The position numbers were made by a program, and so were the translations under genes. This document shows, piece after piece, positions 16,922 through 25,428 of a DNA stretch of 64,000 nt (positions are counted from its first letter, which is position 1; each line of letters starts with the position of its first letter). The stretch comes from Streptomyces sp. NBC_00285 (GTDB lineage Bacteria > Actinomycetota > Actinomycetes > Streptomycetales > Streptomycetaceae): positions 9,734,001 through 9,798,000 of the forward strand of contig NZ_CP108055.1 in NCBI RefSeq assembly GCF_036174265.1, read 5' to 3'. The notes beneath the pieces are model-generated. The model was given only the letters and a program-made list of their open reading frames with translations. It was not told where the DNA came from and searched no databases.

Positions 16922-19207
16922 GTGAACCGATCCCCGCACATCAGAGGACTGATCGCCCTCGCTGCCGTAGCCCTGTCCCTGTACGTCGCCCTCACCGTGC
17001 CCGTCCACCTCGGACTCGATCTGCGGGGCGGCACCCAGATCGTGCTGGAAACCCGCCCCACCGCCGCTGCCGACGCCGGCGAAGAGGCGACGGACCGCAC
17101 CGTGGAGGTGCTGCGCGGCCGTATCGACGCGCTCGGTGTCGCCGAACCCACCATCGCGCGCTCCGGCAACGACCGGATTGTCGTCGAACTGCCCGGCCTG
17201 CAGGATCCCCGTGAGGCGGCCGACGTGCTCGGCCGCACCGCCCAGCTCACCTTCCACCAGGTACTCGGTGCGGCCGCCGGCCCGGACAGCCTGCCCGAAC
17301 CGCTGCCCGAACGGCCCCGCGAGCAGGTGCTGGCCGACGAGTCCGGCCGACACCTGCGCCTTGGGACGGCCGCGCTGACCGGCAAGGACGTCGAGAAGGC
17401 AGCCGCCCGCTTCGACCAGCAGGGCGGCGGATGGCACGTCACCGTCGACTTCGAAGGAGCGGGTGAAAGGGGCTGGGCCCGCCTGACCGGCGAGGCCGCA
17501 TGCCACGCGGCCGGGGATCCGTCCCGCCGGGTCGCCATCGTCCTGGACGACACAATCATCTCTTCGCCGCAGGTCGACCCGTCCATCGCCTGCGGGTCCG
17601 GCATCAGCGGCGGTTCCACCCGGATCACCGGAACCTTCGACGACCGCGAAGCCAAGGACCTGGCGCTGCTCATCAACGGAGGCGCCCTCCCGGTGCCGGT
17701 CGAGACGATCGAGCAGCGCACCGTCGGCCCCACGCTGGGCGCCGAAGCCATCACCGCCAGCGCCTGGGCCGCCGTCATCGGCACCGTGCTGACCTCGCTG
17801 TTCATCATCGCCGTCTACCGGATCATGGGCGTCCTGGCGACGGTGGCCCTGGCCTGTTACGGCCTCATCTCCTACGCGGCCCTCGCAGCCCTCGGCGCCA
17901 CCCTCACCCTGCCTGGCCTCGCCGGCTTCGTGCTGGCCATCGGCATGGCGGTCGACGCCAACGTGCTCGTCTTCGAACGCGCTCGCGAGGAGTACGCCTC
18001 CCACGGCCGGCCCACCCCGAGGTCGTCGTTGGCCGCCGGGTTCCGCAGGGCCTTCAGCGCGATCGCCGACTCCAACATCACCACCTTGATCGCCGCCGGC
18101 CTGTTGTTCTTCCTCGGCTCGGGCCCCGTACGCGGGTTCGGTGTCACGCTGGGTATCGGCGTCCTCGCCTCCATGCTGAGCGCTCTGGTCGTCACCCGTG
18201 CCCTCGCCGAGTACGTCGTCGCCCGTCCCCGTCTGCGACGCCGCCCCCGCCTCACCGGCATCGCGCACACCGGCACCGTCCGCGACCGCCTGAGCCGCGC
18301 CGACCCGAACCTGATGCGCCATCCGCGGCGATGGCTGGCCGTGTCAGCCGGCGTCCTCGTCCTCGCTGCTTCGGGCATCGTGGCGCGCGGCCTCGACCTC
18401 GGTGTCGAATTCACCGGCGGCCGCCTCATCGAATACACCACGGCCACCCCCGTCGACGCCGACCGGGCCCGCAGCGCGCTCGCCGACGCAGGGTTCCCCC
18501 GGGCCGTCGTGCAGAGCTCCGGCGACAACCAACTCACCGTCCGCACCCACCAGTTGACCAACGCCCAAGCAGTGGCCATCACCGACACCGTCACCGACCT
18601 GGCGCCGCGAGCCGACAAGATCCGCGACGAGGCCATCGGGCCCAGCCTCGGCAAGGAACTGCGGCACGGCGCCCTGACCGCCCTCGTCGTCGCCCTCATC
18701 GCCCAGCTCGTCTATCTCGCGGCACGCTTCCGCTGGCTGCTGGGAACCTCCGCGGTCGCCGCCCTCGCCCATGACGTCGTGATCCTCATCGGCGTCTTCG
18801 CCTGGCTCGGCAAGTCCGTCGACGGCGTCTTCCTGGCCGCGCTGCTGACGGTCATCGGCTACTCCGTCAATGACTCCGTCGTCGTCTTCGACCGGCTCAG
18901 GGAACTGGGCCGGAGCGAGAAGAAGAGGTCATTCGCGCGCAACGCCAACCAGGCTCTTGTGCAGACCCTTCCCCGCACCGTCAACACCGGCATGGGTGCC
19001 GCGTTCATCCTCAGCGCACTGGCCGTCCTCGGCGGCGACACCCTGACCGACTTCGCTCTCGCCCTCCTCATCGGCCTCGTGGTGGGCACCTACTCCTCGA
19101 TGTTCACAGCCACACCACTGGCCATAGAACTGCACAGGCACCGCACCCAGGTGGCGCGTTCACCGCATCCGGAGTCCGGGATCGTCAGCTGTGGTGGGGC
19201 ACGTTGA
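16922..19207 (+). CDS. secDF: SecDF fusion, protein translocase accessory subunit
   Basis: The 761-residue protein joins a SecD half (LGLDLRGGTQIVLE near residue 28; later GMAVDANVLVFERAREE) to a SecF half from about residue 460 (LGVEFTGGRLIEY and GYSVNDSVVVFDRLRE). It therefore has about twelve membrane spans. SecDF uses the proton gradient to pull proteins out of the SecYEG channel. Streptomyces also have separate secD and secF genes elsewhere, so this is probably the paralogue (from memory SCO6160). Its Shine-Dalgarno is buried in an RNA stem controlled by the upstream leader. Its 3' end overlaps the convergent gene by 23 bp. Confidence 0.93.
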   Translation: MNRSPHIRGLIALAAVALSLYVALTVPVHLGLDLRGGTQIVLETRPTAAADAGEEATDRTVEVLRGRIDALGVAEPTIARSGNDRIVVELPGLQDPREAADVLGRTAQLTFHQVLGAAAGPDSLPEPLPERPREQVLADESGRHLRLGTAALTGKDVEKAAARFDQQGGGWHVTVDFEGAGERGWARLTGEAACHAAGDPSRRVAIVLDDTIISSPQVDPSIACGSGISGGSTRITGTFDDREAKDLALLINGGALPVPVETIEQRTVGPTLGAEAITASAWAAVIGTVLTSLFIIAVYRIMGVLATVALACYGLISYAALAALGATLTLPGLAGFVLAIGMAVDANVLVFERAREEYASHGRPTPRSSLAAGFRRAFSAIADSNITTLIAAGLLFFLGSGPVRGFGVTLGIGVLASMLSALVVTRALAEYVVARPRLRRRPRLTGIAHTGTVRDRLSRADPNLMRHPRRWLAVSAGVLVLAASGIVARGLDLGVEFTGGRLIEYTTATPVDADRARSALADAGFPRAVVQSSGDNQLTVRTHQLTNAQAVAITDTVTDLAPRADKIRDEAIGPSLGKELRHGALTALVVALIAQLVYLAARFRWLLGTSAVAALAHDVVILIGVFAWLGKSVDGVFLAALLTVIGYSVNDSVVVFDRLRELGRSEKKRSFARNANQALVQTLPRTVNTGMGAAFILSALAVLGGDTLTDFALALLIGLVVGTYSSMFTATPLAIELHRHRTQVARSPHPESGIVSCGGAR

Positions 19208-20153
19208 TGTGGATGCGGATGGTGGTGCCGTGGTCCCGGGTGGAGCGGATCTCGACCAGGTCGCACAGCTGGTGGACCAGCCACAGGCCGCGGCCGCCGA
19301 TCTGGTCGACGGTGGGGCGGGCACGGCCGGCCATCACGTCGGCGATGTAGCCGGCGTCGCGGAACTCACACAGGAACGTCGAGTCCTGGGTCCAGGTGCG
19401 CAGGGTCCCGCCGCCCCCACCGTGCCGGATGCTGTTCGTGGCGATCTCTGTGACGGCGACGGCCAGCTTGTGCTGCTTATCCTCCCGGACGCCCGCGTCC
19501 GCCGCGCACTGGGCGACCTTCGAGCGGATCGCGGCCAGGTCGCCATGTGTGTAGCTCAGTTCCTGGAAGGGATCGCACGGGGGATTCAGGGCGTCGAAGG
19601 GATACTCGCCGGCCGTGAGGTAGCCCTCGTTGCGGACGTAGTGGCTGTCCTGGCGGATCAGCGGGTGGCAGCGGGACAAGGACTGCAGAGCGCTCTGGTC
19701 GTCGTCGGCATTGTCGTAAGGGCACAGCATCGACCAGGCGGAGCTGCGGGCGAAGGCCCGGTTCAAGAGCCACTCGTGGTAGCGCAGTTCAGAGAGGTGC
19801 GCGGCGCTGCGGGCCTCGCGCCAGGCCGTCTCCCCGATGCCCCGCACCGGCCTGTTGCCCGCGCCGCGCTCCTCCATCCACGCCACCCAGGCGCCGACGA
19901 GCCGGCCGGGGTTGGGTCCGAGCGCCGTGGTGTCGACGAAGGTGACGGCGGACTCCTCGGCGAGTTCGCCGCGCAGGAGCGACACCTTGTCCGAAGGGAC
20001 GGCGACGACCACGGCCTCGCCGCCTTCCAGGGCCTCGTGGATGTATCCCAGCGTCCCGGACAGGAACTGCGCGTCCCCGCGATAGGGGTAGAGCTCGTGG
20101 CGGAAGAACGGCTCGGCCTCCCCGGGCGGCATTGACGGCGAGATCGAGGTCAT
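19185..20153 (-). CDS. MEDS-HATPase regulator (RsbA-like anti-sigma regulatory protein)
   Basis: The 322-residue protein combines an N-terminal MEDS (DcmR sensory) domain with a C-terminal HATPase_c_2 domain. The latter has an N-box around ATNSIRHGGGG and a G-box GGRGLWLVHQL. This arrangement is typical of actinobacterial anti-sigma-type kinases that act on STAS antagonists. ATG at 20153 overlaps the TGA of the upstream MEDS-STAS gene. The 3' end overlaps the end of secDF tail to tail. Confidence 0.86.
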   Translation of the reverse strand: MTSISPSMPPGEAEPFFRHELYPYRGDAQFLSGTLGYIHEALEGGEAVVVAVPSDKVSLLRGELAEESAVTFVDTTALGPNPGRLVGAWVAWMEERGAGNRPVRGIGETAWREARSAAHLSELRYHEWLLNRAFARSSAWSMLCPYDNADDDQSALQSLSRCHPLIRQDSHYVRNEGYLTAGEYPFDALNPPCDPFQELSYTHGDLAAIRSKVAQCAADAGVREDKQHKLAVAVTEIATNSIRHGGGGGTLRTWTQDSTFLCEFRDAGYIADVMAGRARPTVDQIGGRGLWLVHQLCDLVEIRSTRDHGTTIRIHINVPHHS

Positions 20154-20956
20154 GCGGCCATCACCACCGGCAGTCCGGGTGTCGCGTAGCCGGCGAGGTC
20201 CCAGCACAGCCGTACGGTCTCGTTGGCGCCCTCCACGACGATCCGGCGGTCCGGCAGGTGACGCGCGGCGTCGACCAGGGCGTGCATACCAGCGGCGTCG
20301 ATCATGTCCAGAGTGTCGAAGCGCAGCGTCATCTTGGGTGAGAACCGGACCGCCGCGCGTACCGCGAGGTTGAAGGTGTCCGCGCACTCCGAATCGATCA
20401 CTCCGTCAACGCTCCAGCTGTCGGCACCCGTGCTGTACATCCGGAAAGCCGGACGTGCAGCGCGCCTGCCCATCTCGTGCGGGTGCACACCTGCCACATG
20501 TTCCAGAGTAGGCGCGTCCCACTGTGACGGCTGGAAGGCGCAGAGCACGATGGCGTTGCTCTCCGAGGCGAACTCGTCGAGCTTCAGTTCCTGGGCCAGC
20601 AGGTCCTCGGTCCCGCTGGGCGCTGTCGCAGGCACCCGCTCCGTCAGCACGCGCACCGACCGGTAGCCCTCGCGGGCCGCGGTACGGGCTTCCCGGCGCA
20701 CCGCGGCCAGGACGGAGTCGAGATCCGCAACGCGGGGAAAGTCGAGAATCACCGAGGCGGACGGCACCGCGTCACGGGCCAGACCGGAGACGGCACCGGC
20801 GGATCCGACCACCACGATCTTGTCGCCGTACAGGGCGCCGTCGGCCACGTAGGCGAGTACGTCGGCCGGGGCCGCGGCGGCTGGGTCCGTGTGCCAGCAG
20901 ACATGGTCGCCGAGCTCGACGTCGTCGAACGTGGCCAACGTCCGCGCCGATCTCAC
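20150..20956 (-). CDS. MEDS-STAS fusion protein
   Basis: The 268-residue protein starts with a MEDS domain (about 10-170, including GDHVCWHTDP and YGDKIVVVG) and ends with a STAS-like domain (TLRFDTLDMIDAAGMHALVDAAR). The serine normally phosphorylated in anti-sigma antagonists is replaced: the motif reads MIDAAGMH rather than DSSG. It may therefore be a phosphorylation-independent binder. GTG at 20956 follows AAGGGGA. It is translationally coupled to the MEDS-HATPase gene, so both probably form one sensor module. Confidence 0.84.
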   Translation of the reverse strand: MRSARTLATFDDVELGDHVCWHTDPAAAAPADVLAYVADGALYGDKIVVVGSAGAVSGLARDAVPSASVILDFPRVADLDSVLAAVRREARTAAREGYRSVRVLTERVPATAPSGTEDLLAQELKLDEFASESNAIVLCAFQPSQWDAPTLEHVAGVHPHEMGRRAARPAFRMYSTGADSWSVDGVIDSECADTFNLAVRAAVRFSPKMTLRFDTLDMIDAAGMHALVDAARHLPDRRIVVEGANETVRLCWDLAGYATPGLPVVMAA

Positions 20957-21118
20957 CTGGTCCCCTTCCGACCTTCCAACCCGTCCTGGGACACCGAGAA
21001 TACTGGTCCGAACAGAAGATCGTTAAGCAGTACGGAGATCGGGCAGGTCACGGGCCTGCGCCGGTGCAGAAAATCTGTCCCTCGCCTGTTCCGTAGCCCA
21101 GTCGGATAGCGTGTCCGA

Positions 21119-21613
21119 ATGCCGTCCGTGAGTCTGCGCCACGCAGTGCGCGCGATCATCCTCGATGCGGACAACTGCATCCTTCTCTGCCGGTTCGCGA
21201 TTCCCGAACCTGTGGGAACGGTCGTGTGGGCAGCTCCCGGCGGAGGCGTCGAGCCGCAGGAGACCCTCCTCGCCGCACTGCACCGCGAACTGCAGGAGGA
21301 GGTGGGACTCACGGTCACGACCCCTCCACCCCACGTGTGGCACCAGGAAGTCGTGGCACCGGGACACGCCGCGGGCTACGACGGCGTCGTGAACGACTAC
21401 TTCCTCGTACGCACGGCCCGGTTCAGTCCTCGCGGAACGCTGTCCGACGACGAGCTCGCCGCCGAGAACATCAGCGGCCTGAAGTGGTGGCACCCGCGTG
21501 AGATCGCCGGCTACGACGGTCCCGACCTGTTCTCGCCCCGCGACCTCGCGACTCCGTTGACGGCCCTGATCACCTCCGGTGTTCCGGCCGAGCCGGTCCT
21601 GCTCGGGCTCTGA
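21119..21613 (+). CDS. NUDIX hydrolase
   Basis: The 164-residue protein carries a complete Nudix box. Its first glycine is G42, followed by E48 and REL-x-EE-x-GL at residues 56-64. It should hydrolyse a nucleoside-diphosphate-linked substrate with Mg2+; the substrate is not predictable. ATG at 21119 matches the family N-terminus (LRHAVRAIILD). The gene is monocistronic and convergent with the DUF5707 gene. Confidence 0.9.
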   Translation: MPSVSLRHAVRAIILDADNCILLCRFAIPEPVGTVVWAAPGGGVEPQETLLAALHRELQEEVGLTVTTPPPHVWHQEVVAPGHAAGYDGVVNDYFLVRTARFSPRGTLSDDELAAENISGLKWWHPREIAGYDGPDLFSPRDLATPLTALITSGVPAEPVLLGL

Positions 21614-21749
21614 CGCCGTGTCCGGGCGGCGTTTGAGGCCGTCGACCTTGCCCCCCCCACGCGGATGCGCGACGACGGTGTCGTGCACCTGCTCGCCTGG
21701 CAGCCTGCCCAGCTTCCGGCCCCGTGTGCAGCGCGATCGCCGTGGCGCA

Positions 21750-21794
21750 CTCCACGCGTTGACGCCGGCCGACGGCTGCAGTGAACGCGTGGAG
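21750..21794. terminator. Hairpin between convergent genes
   Basis: CTCCACGCGTT (21750-21760) pairs perfectly with AACGCGTGGAG (21784-21794) across a 23-nt loop, between the NUDIX and DUF5707 genes. The long loop makes it a weak terminator candidate. Confidence 0.4.
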
Positions 21795-21821
21795 CCTGTG
21801 CCAAAGGGTGTGCGCCGGACG

Positions 21822-22673
21822 TTACTTGACGTCGACGTAGTCGCCGGCCGCCGAGGACGCGCCGGTCGTGGTGTTGGTCGGGAACGAGTAGCGGTAGTAG
21901 CCGTCGGCCGTGGCCTTGGTGGTCGACTTGAGGGCGCCGCCGGTGCCGCTGGTAACGGACTTGAGGGTGGTGTAGGTCTGGCTGGTCTTCTTGCGGTACT
22001 GCAGCAACACCTTCTGCCCCGCATAGCCGGCGGTGGTGCCGTTGGTCCAGTTGGCCCGCTTCAGGCTGCCGACGACGGTGATGGTCTTGCCCTTCTTCAC
22101 CGGCTCCGGGCTGGCGTTGACGGTCAGCTGCGAGGCTCTCTTGATTTTGGTGGTGGCGACGTTGTCGTCGTAACTGGCATTCGCGTAGAGGTCGTAACCG
22201 CCGAGGAACAGCTTCCAGGTCCCGGCCGCACCGTTGTCCTTGAAGTCCGAGGCGGCGTTGATGTGGAAGACGGCTGTGCAGGCGTAGACGCCGGTCTGGG
22301 ACGTGGACTCGACGCAGGCGGGATCGTCGTCGGTGCCCAGGGAACCGGTGATGGTGTCCGTACTGGAGCTGTCCGTGCCCTGCCAGAGGAAGGCTTCCGT
22401 GAGCGCGACCCCGCTCGAACTGGTGGCGACATACGTGACGGTGACGTTCTTCTTGGTCGTGACGCCCAGGACGATGTCCTTGCCGCCGTTGATGACAGCC
22501 TTCGAGAACTTCATGCTGCCCAACGAGTCGTACGGATGGACTGACTTCGCGGCGAAGACGCCGAGGCCTGCCGGTGCACCCGGACGCTCCGCCGCCTGAG
22601 CGGTTGCCGGAAGAGCGAGTGCGGACACAACGACGGCAGCGGAGAACATGGCGGCTGTGACACGTATACGCAT
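21822..22673 (-). CDS. Secreted DUF5707-type protein
   Basis: The 283-residue protein starts with a Sec signal peptide (MRIRVTAAMFSAAVVV, cleavage near AQAAERP). The central part fits DUF5707 (SKAVINGGKDIVLGVTTKK). The C-terminal repeat (KKGKTITVVGSLKRANW, then YYRYSF and GDYVDVK) is common in Streptomyces exported proteins of unknown function, some labelled calcium-binding. Paired cysteines CVES and YACTA could form a disulphide. No enzymatic motif is visible. Confidence 0.8.
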   Translation of the reverse strand: MRIRVTAAMFSAAVVVSALALPATAQAAERPGAPAGLGVFAAKSVHPYDSLGSMKFSKAVINGGKDIVLGVTTKKNVTVTYVATSSSGVALTEAFLWQGTDSSSTDTITGSLGTDDDPACVESTSQTGVYACTAVFHINAASDFKDNGAAGTWKLFLGGYDLYANASYDDNVATTKIKRASQLTVNASPEPVKKGKTITVVGSLKRANWTNGTTAGYAGQKVLLQYRKKTSQTYTTLKSVTSGTGGALKSTTKATADGYYRYSFPTNTTTGASSAAGDYVDVK

Positions 22674-22987
22674 GTGACTACCTTTGGTACGAAGGGACCC
22701 GCCGAACTGCCTTCCCGGTCGGGCCTGTTGACGTGGTATGTACGTAAAGCCTGTGGAAAATCGGCAATGATGCACTTCCGCCGTCGGGCGCAGGCGCGCC
22801 CCGCGACACACTGCTGCGGCCGTCGAGAAATCCCAGGCCGAGCAGCTGGTTGAAGGGCGTGAACCACATCGGGACAGTACGTGCCACAGGGCATGGTGCG
22901 GCATCCGTGAAACCACGCACTTCGCCACGCAAGTACCGCCCCGTATGCACGTCACCTGTCTGAGCGCCCCGAGGCGACCTCGCGTAG
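22674..22987. other. Spacer between ligA and the DUF5707 gene
   Basis: This 314-bp stretch has no supported gene. It should hold the promoter of the DUF5707 gene and the end of the ligase transcript. No clear hairpin or promoter pair was identified. Confidence 0.4.
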
Positions 22988-25084
22988 TTACTCGAGGAAG
23001 GCGGCGATGAGGGTGGCGAATTCGTCCGGCGAGGCCAGCCGGACACCGAGGTCTTCCGCTTTGGCGCGCTTGGATCCGGCGCCTTCGCCTGCGACAACCA
23101 GGGTGGTTTTGCGGGAGACACTGGAGGAAGAACGACCCCCGGCCCGTTCGATGAGTTCGTTCATCTGATTGCGGCTGAGCTTTTCCAGGGCGCCGGTCAT
23201 TGCGCCGGTCACGACCACCGTCATTCCGGCCAGCGGCCCGTCCGCTGTCTCCGCACTTCCCGCGCCGCTGTCGGCATCGACAACCGTGACGGCAGGGGGC
23301 GTGGCGCCGGGTTCGGTCATGTTGACCCCGGCGGCGGCGAGCTTGTCGATGAGCGGGGCGAGTTCGGCGAGTTCGGCGACGATGGAAGGGGCCTTCTCGG
23401 TGCCGATGCCCTCGACCTGCTGCATCGCTTCCGCATCCGCGGCCCGGATGTTGTCCATGGTGGCGAAGTACCGCGCGATCCGGCGGGACATGGAGCGGCC
23501 GGTGCCCCGTACGCCGAGCGCGCACAGCACCCGGGACAGCGGCCGGCTCCGGGCCGCTGCGATCGCGGCCAGGAGGTTGTCGGTGCTGGTTGCGCCCATC
23601 CGCTCCAGATCCAGGAGCTGCTCGCGGGTGAGGGTGAACAGGTCCGCGAGGTCGGTGACCAGGCCGGCGTCGACGAGCTGGACGACGCGCGTGGCGCCAA
23701 GGCCTTCGATGTCGAGCTGGTCGCGGCCGGCGGCGTAGGAGAGGGCGGCGACCAGGTGGCAGTTGCGACCGTTCTCGCACCGCCAGCGCTGCTCACTGGT
23801 GTCGATGCCGGACCCGCAGTGCGGGCATGATTCCGGGAAGACGATCGGCTGCTCCTCACCGGTGCGCAGGTGCGCCACAGGGGCCTCGACGCGGGGGATG
23901 ACGTCGCCGGCCCGATGCACCATGACGTGGTCGCCCAGGCGAAGGTCGCGGCGGGTGATGTCGGCCGGGTTGTGCAGGGTGGCGTAGGTGATGGTGGCGC
24001 CGTCGATGATGACCGGCTCAAGGACGGCGCGCGGGGCGATGATTCCGGTCCGGCCCACGTTCCACTCCACTGCGAGCAGCCGGGTGATCTTCTCGACGGC
24101 CGGAAGCTTGTAGGCGACAGCCCAGCGAGGGGCCCGCGACCCCGCTCCGGCCGCCTGTTGGTCGGCGGCCAGGTCGGCTTTGATGACGACTCCGTCGATG
24201 CCGAACGGCAGGTCCGCGCGCAGTGCGGCGATCTCCTGCACCCGGGCCAGGGTCTCCTCGACGCCGGTGGTGGTGATGCCGGGCACCGCGGTGGTGGCGG
24301 TGGTGTTCACGCCGTAGGTGGCAGCTTGGTCCATCAGTTCGCTGTGCGCGGCCTCGCCCAGCTGTACGGCGAGCCCCTTCTCGGTCTCCGGCAGGGGCAG
24401 CAGGCCGTAGCCGAAGAACGTCATCGGCACCGTGTAGTCACGGTCCTTGGCCCGTAGGGTGCCCGCCGAGGCGCCCCGGGGATTCGCGAACGGCTGACCG
24501 CCGTGCTCGGTGCGCACCTCGTTGGCGTGCTCGAACTGGGTGGTGGTCATGAGGATCTCGCCGCGCAGCTCCACCGTGACCGGCTCGGTCAGCTCGAGGG
24601 GCAGTCCTTCGATGGTGCCGATCGCATGGCTGACGTCCTCCCCGGCTGTGCCGTCGCCGCGGGTGATCAGCCGGGTGAGCCGGCCGCGGGTGTAGCGGGC
24701 GGCGACCGCGAGGCCGTCCAGCTTCGCCTCGACACTGAACTGCTCGACCTCGTGACCGATGCGGCGGGACAGCGACGTGGTCCAGGCGGTGAACTCCTCC
24801 GGGGAGAACACGTTGTCCAGGCTCAGCATCGCCACCGTGTGCGGGACATCGCCCTCCACGGCCCCGCCGGCCACCTTCCCGGTCGGCGAGCCGGGCAGGA
24901 CCTCGTCCGGACGGTCGGCCTCCCACGCTGCGATGCCGCGCACCAACTGGTCGTAGGCGTCGTCGCCGAGCGGTGAGGTGCCGCCCGTGTAGTAGGCGGC
25001 TGCGGCCTTCACGGCATCCTCGACCGCCTGGGCGTAGGCGGCGGCGTCCACGATCTGAGCAGTGGGTGTGGTCATGTCCGTCAT
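22988..25084 (-). CDS. ligA: NAD-dependent DNA ligase
   Basis: The 698-residue protein has all LigA parts. The adenylation motif EAKLDG has nucleophile K121. It also has an OB fold, a four-cysteine zinc finger (CPHCG, then CENGRNC), helix-hairpin-helix repeats, and a C-terminal BRCT domain starting near [14 protein letters not shown]. It seals nicks using NAD+. The neighbourhood (no gatC/A cluster) and divergence suggest a second, accessory ligase rather than the housekeeping copy; this is inference. ATG at 25084 is chosen, and ATG at 25075 is equally possible. Confidence 0.92.
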   Translation of the reverse strand: MTDMTTPTAQIVDAAAYAQAVEDAVKAAAAYYTGGTSPLGDDAYDQLVRGIAAWEADRPDEVLPGSPTGKVAGGAVEGDVPHTVAMLSLDNVFSPEEFTAWTTSLSRRIGHEVEQFSVEAKLDGLAVAARYTRGRLTRLITRGDGTAGEDVSHAIGTIEGLPLELTEPVTVELRGEILMTTTQFEHANEVRTEHGGQPFANPRGASAGTLRAKDRDYTVPMTFFGYGLLPLPETEKGLAVQLGEAAHSELMDQAATYGVNTTATTAVPGITTTGVEETLARVQEIAALRADLPFGIDGVVIKADLAADQQAAGAGSRAPRWAVAYKLPAVEKITRLLAVEWNVGRTGIIAPRAVLEPVIIDGATITYATLHNPADITRRDLRLGDHVMVHRAGDVIPRVEAPVAHLRTGEEQPIVFPESCPHCGSGIDTSEQRWRCENGRNCHLVAALSYAAGRDQLDIEGLGATRVVQLVDAGLVTDLADLFTLTREQLLDLERMGATSTDNLLAAIAAARSRPLSRVLCALGVRGTGRSMSRRIARYFATMDNIRAADAEAMQQVEGIGTEKAPSIVAELAELAPLIDKLAAAGVNMTEPGATPPAVTVVDADSGAGSAETADGPLAGMTVVVTGAMTGALEKLSRNQMNELIERAGGRSSSSVSRKTTLVVAGEGAGSKRAKAEDLGVRLASPDEFATLIAAFLE

Positions 25085-25428
25085 CCTGCCTGCCACCACT
25101 GACAACGGCCCGCCGACCTGCGAGCCGGTGGCAGCAGTGCTTCGAGAGTCGGAGAACCGGTACCACCGGTCCGCGAGACGACGGCAGAGCAAACACGGGC
25201 ATGCCCCCACTCCTGGCGGCTTCCCCGCTCGCGACGAGGCGGCCTTCGGAATGCCGTCGAGGCCGCTCATGAGCGGAGAGTGCGGTCAGCGATTCTGTTC
25301 GGCCTCACGGACCGCCCTGGCGGCGGGCCCTGCGGACGAACATGAACGGAGGCGCTTCAGCAAAGGGCCCGTCGGACCGGTGGCCGGGCCCGTGGGGGCG
25401 CAGCCGCCGGTGCAAGCGCGCGGCGTTC
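25085..25428. other. Spacer upstream of ligA
   Basis: This 344-bp region has no supported gene. Two ACCGGT palindromes three bases apart (25156-25170) are the only repeat noticed and may mark the ligase promoter. Confidence 0.35.

Noticed and set aside
14583..18322. Several long minus-strand frames opposite the two-component system and secDF
   Set aside because: They mirror strongly supported plus-strand genes and have low-complexity composition.
21614..21821. Possible gene remnant between NUDIX and DUF5707
   Set aside because: Minus-strand words such as GRKLGRLPGEQVHDTVV look vaguely protein-like, but I could not tie them to any family.
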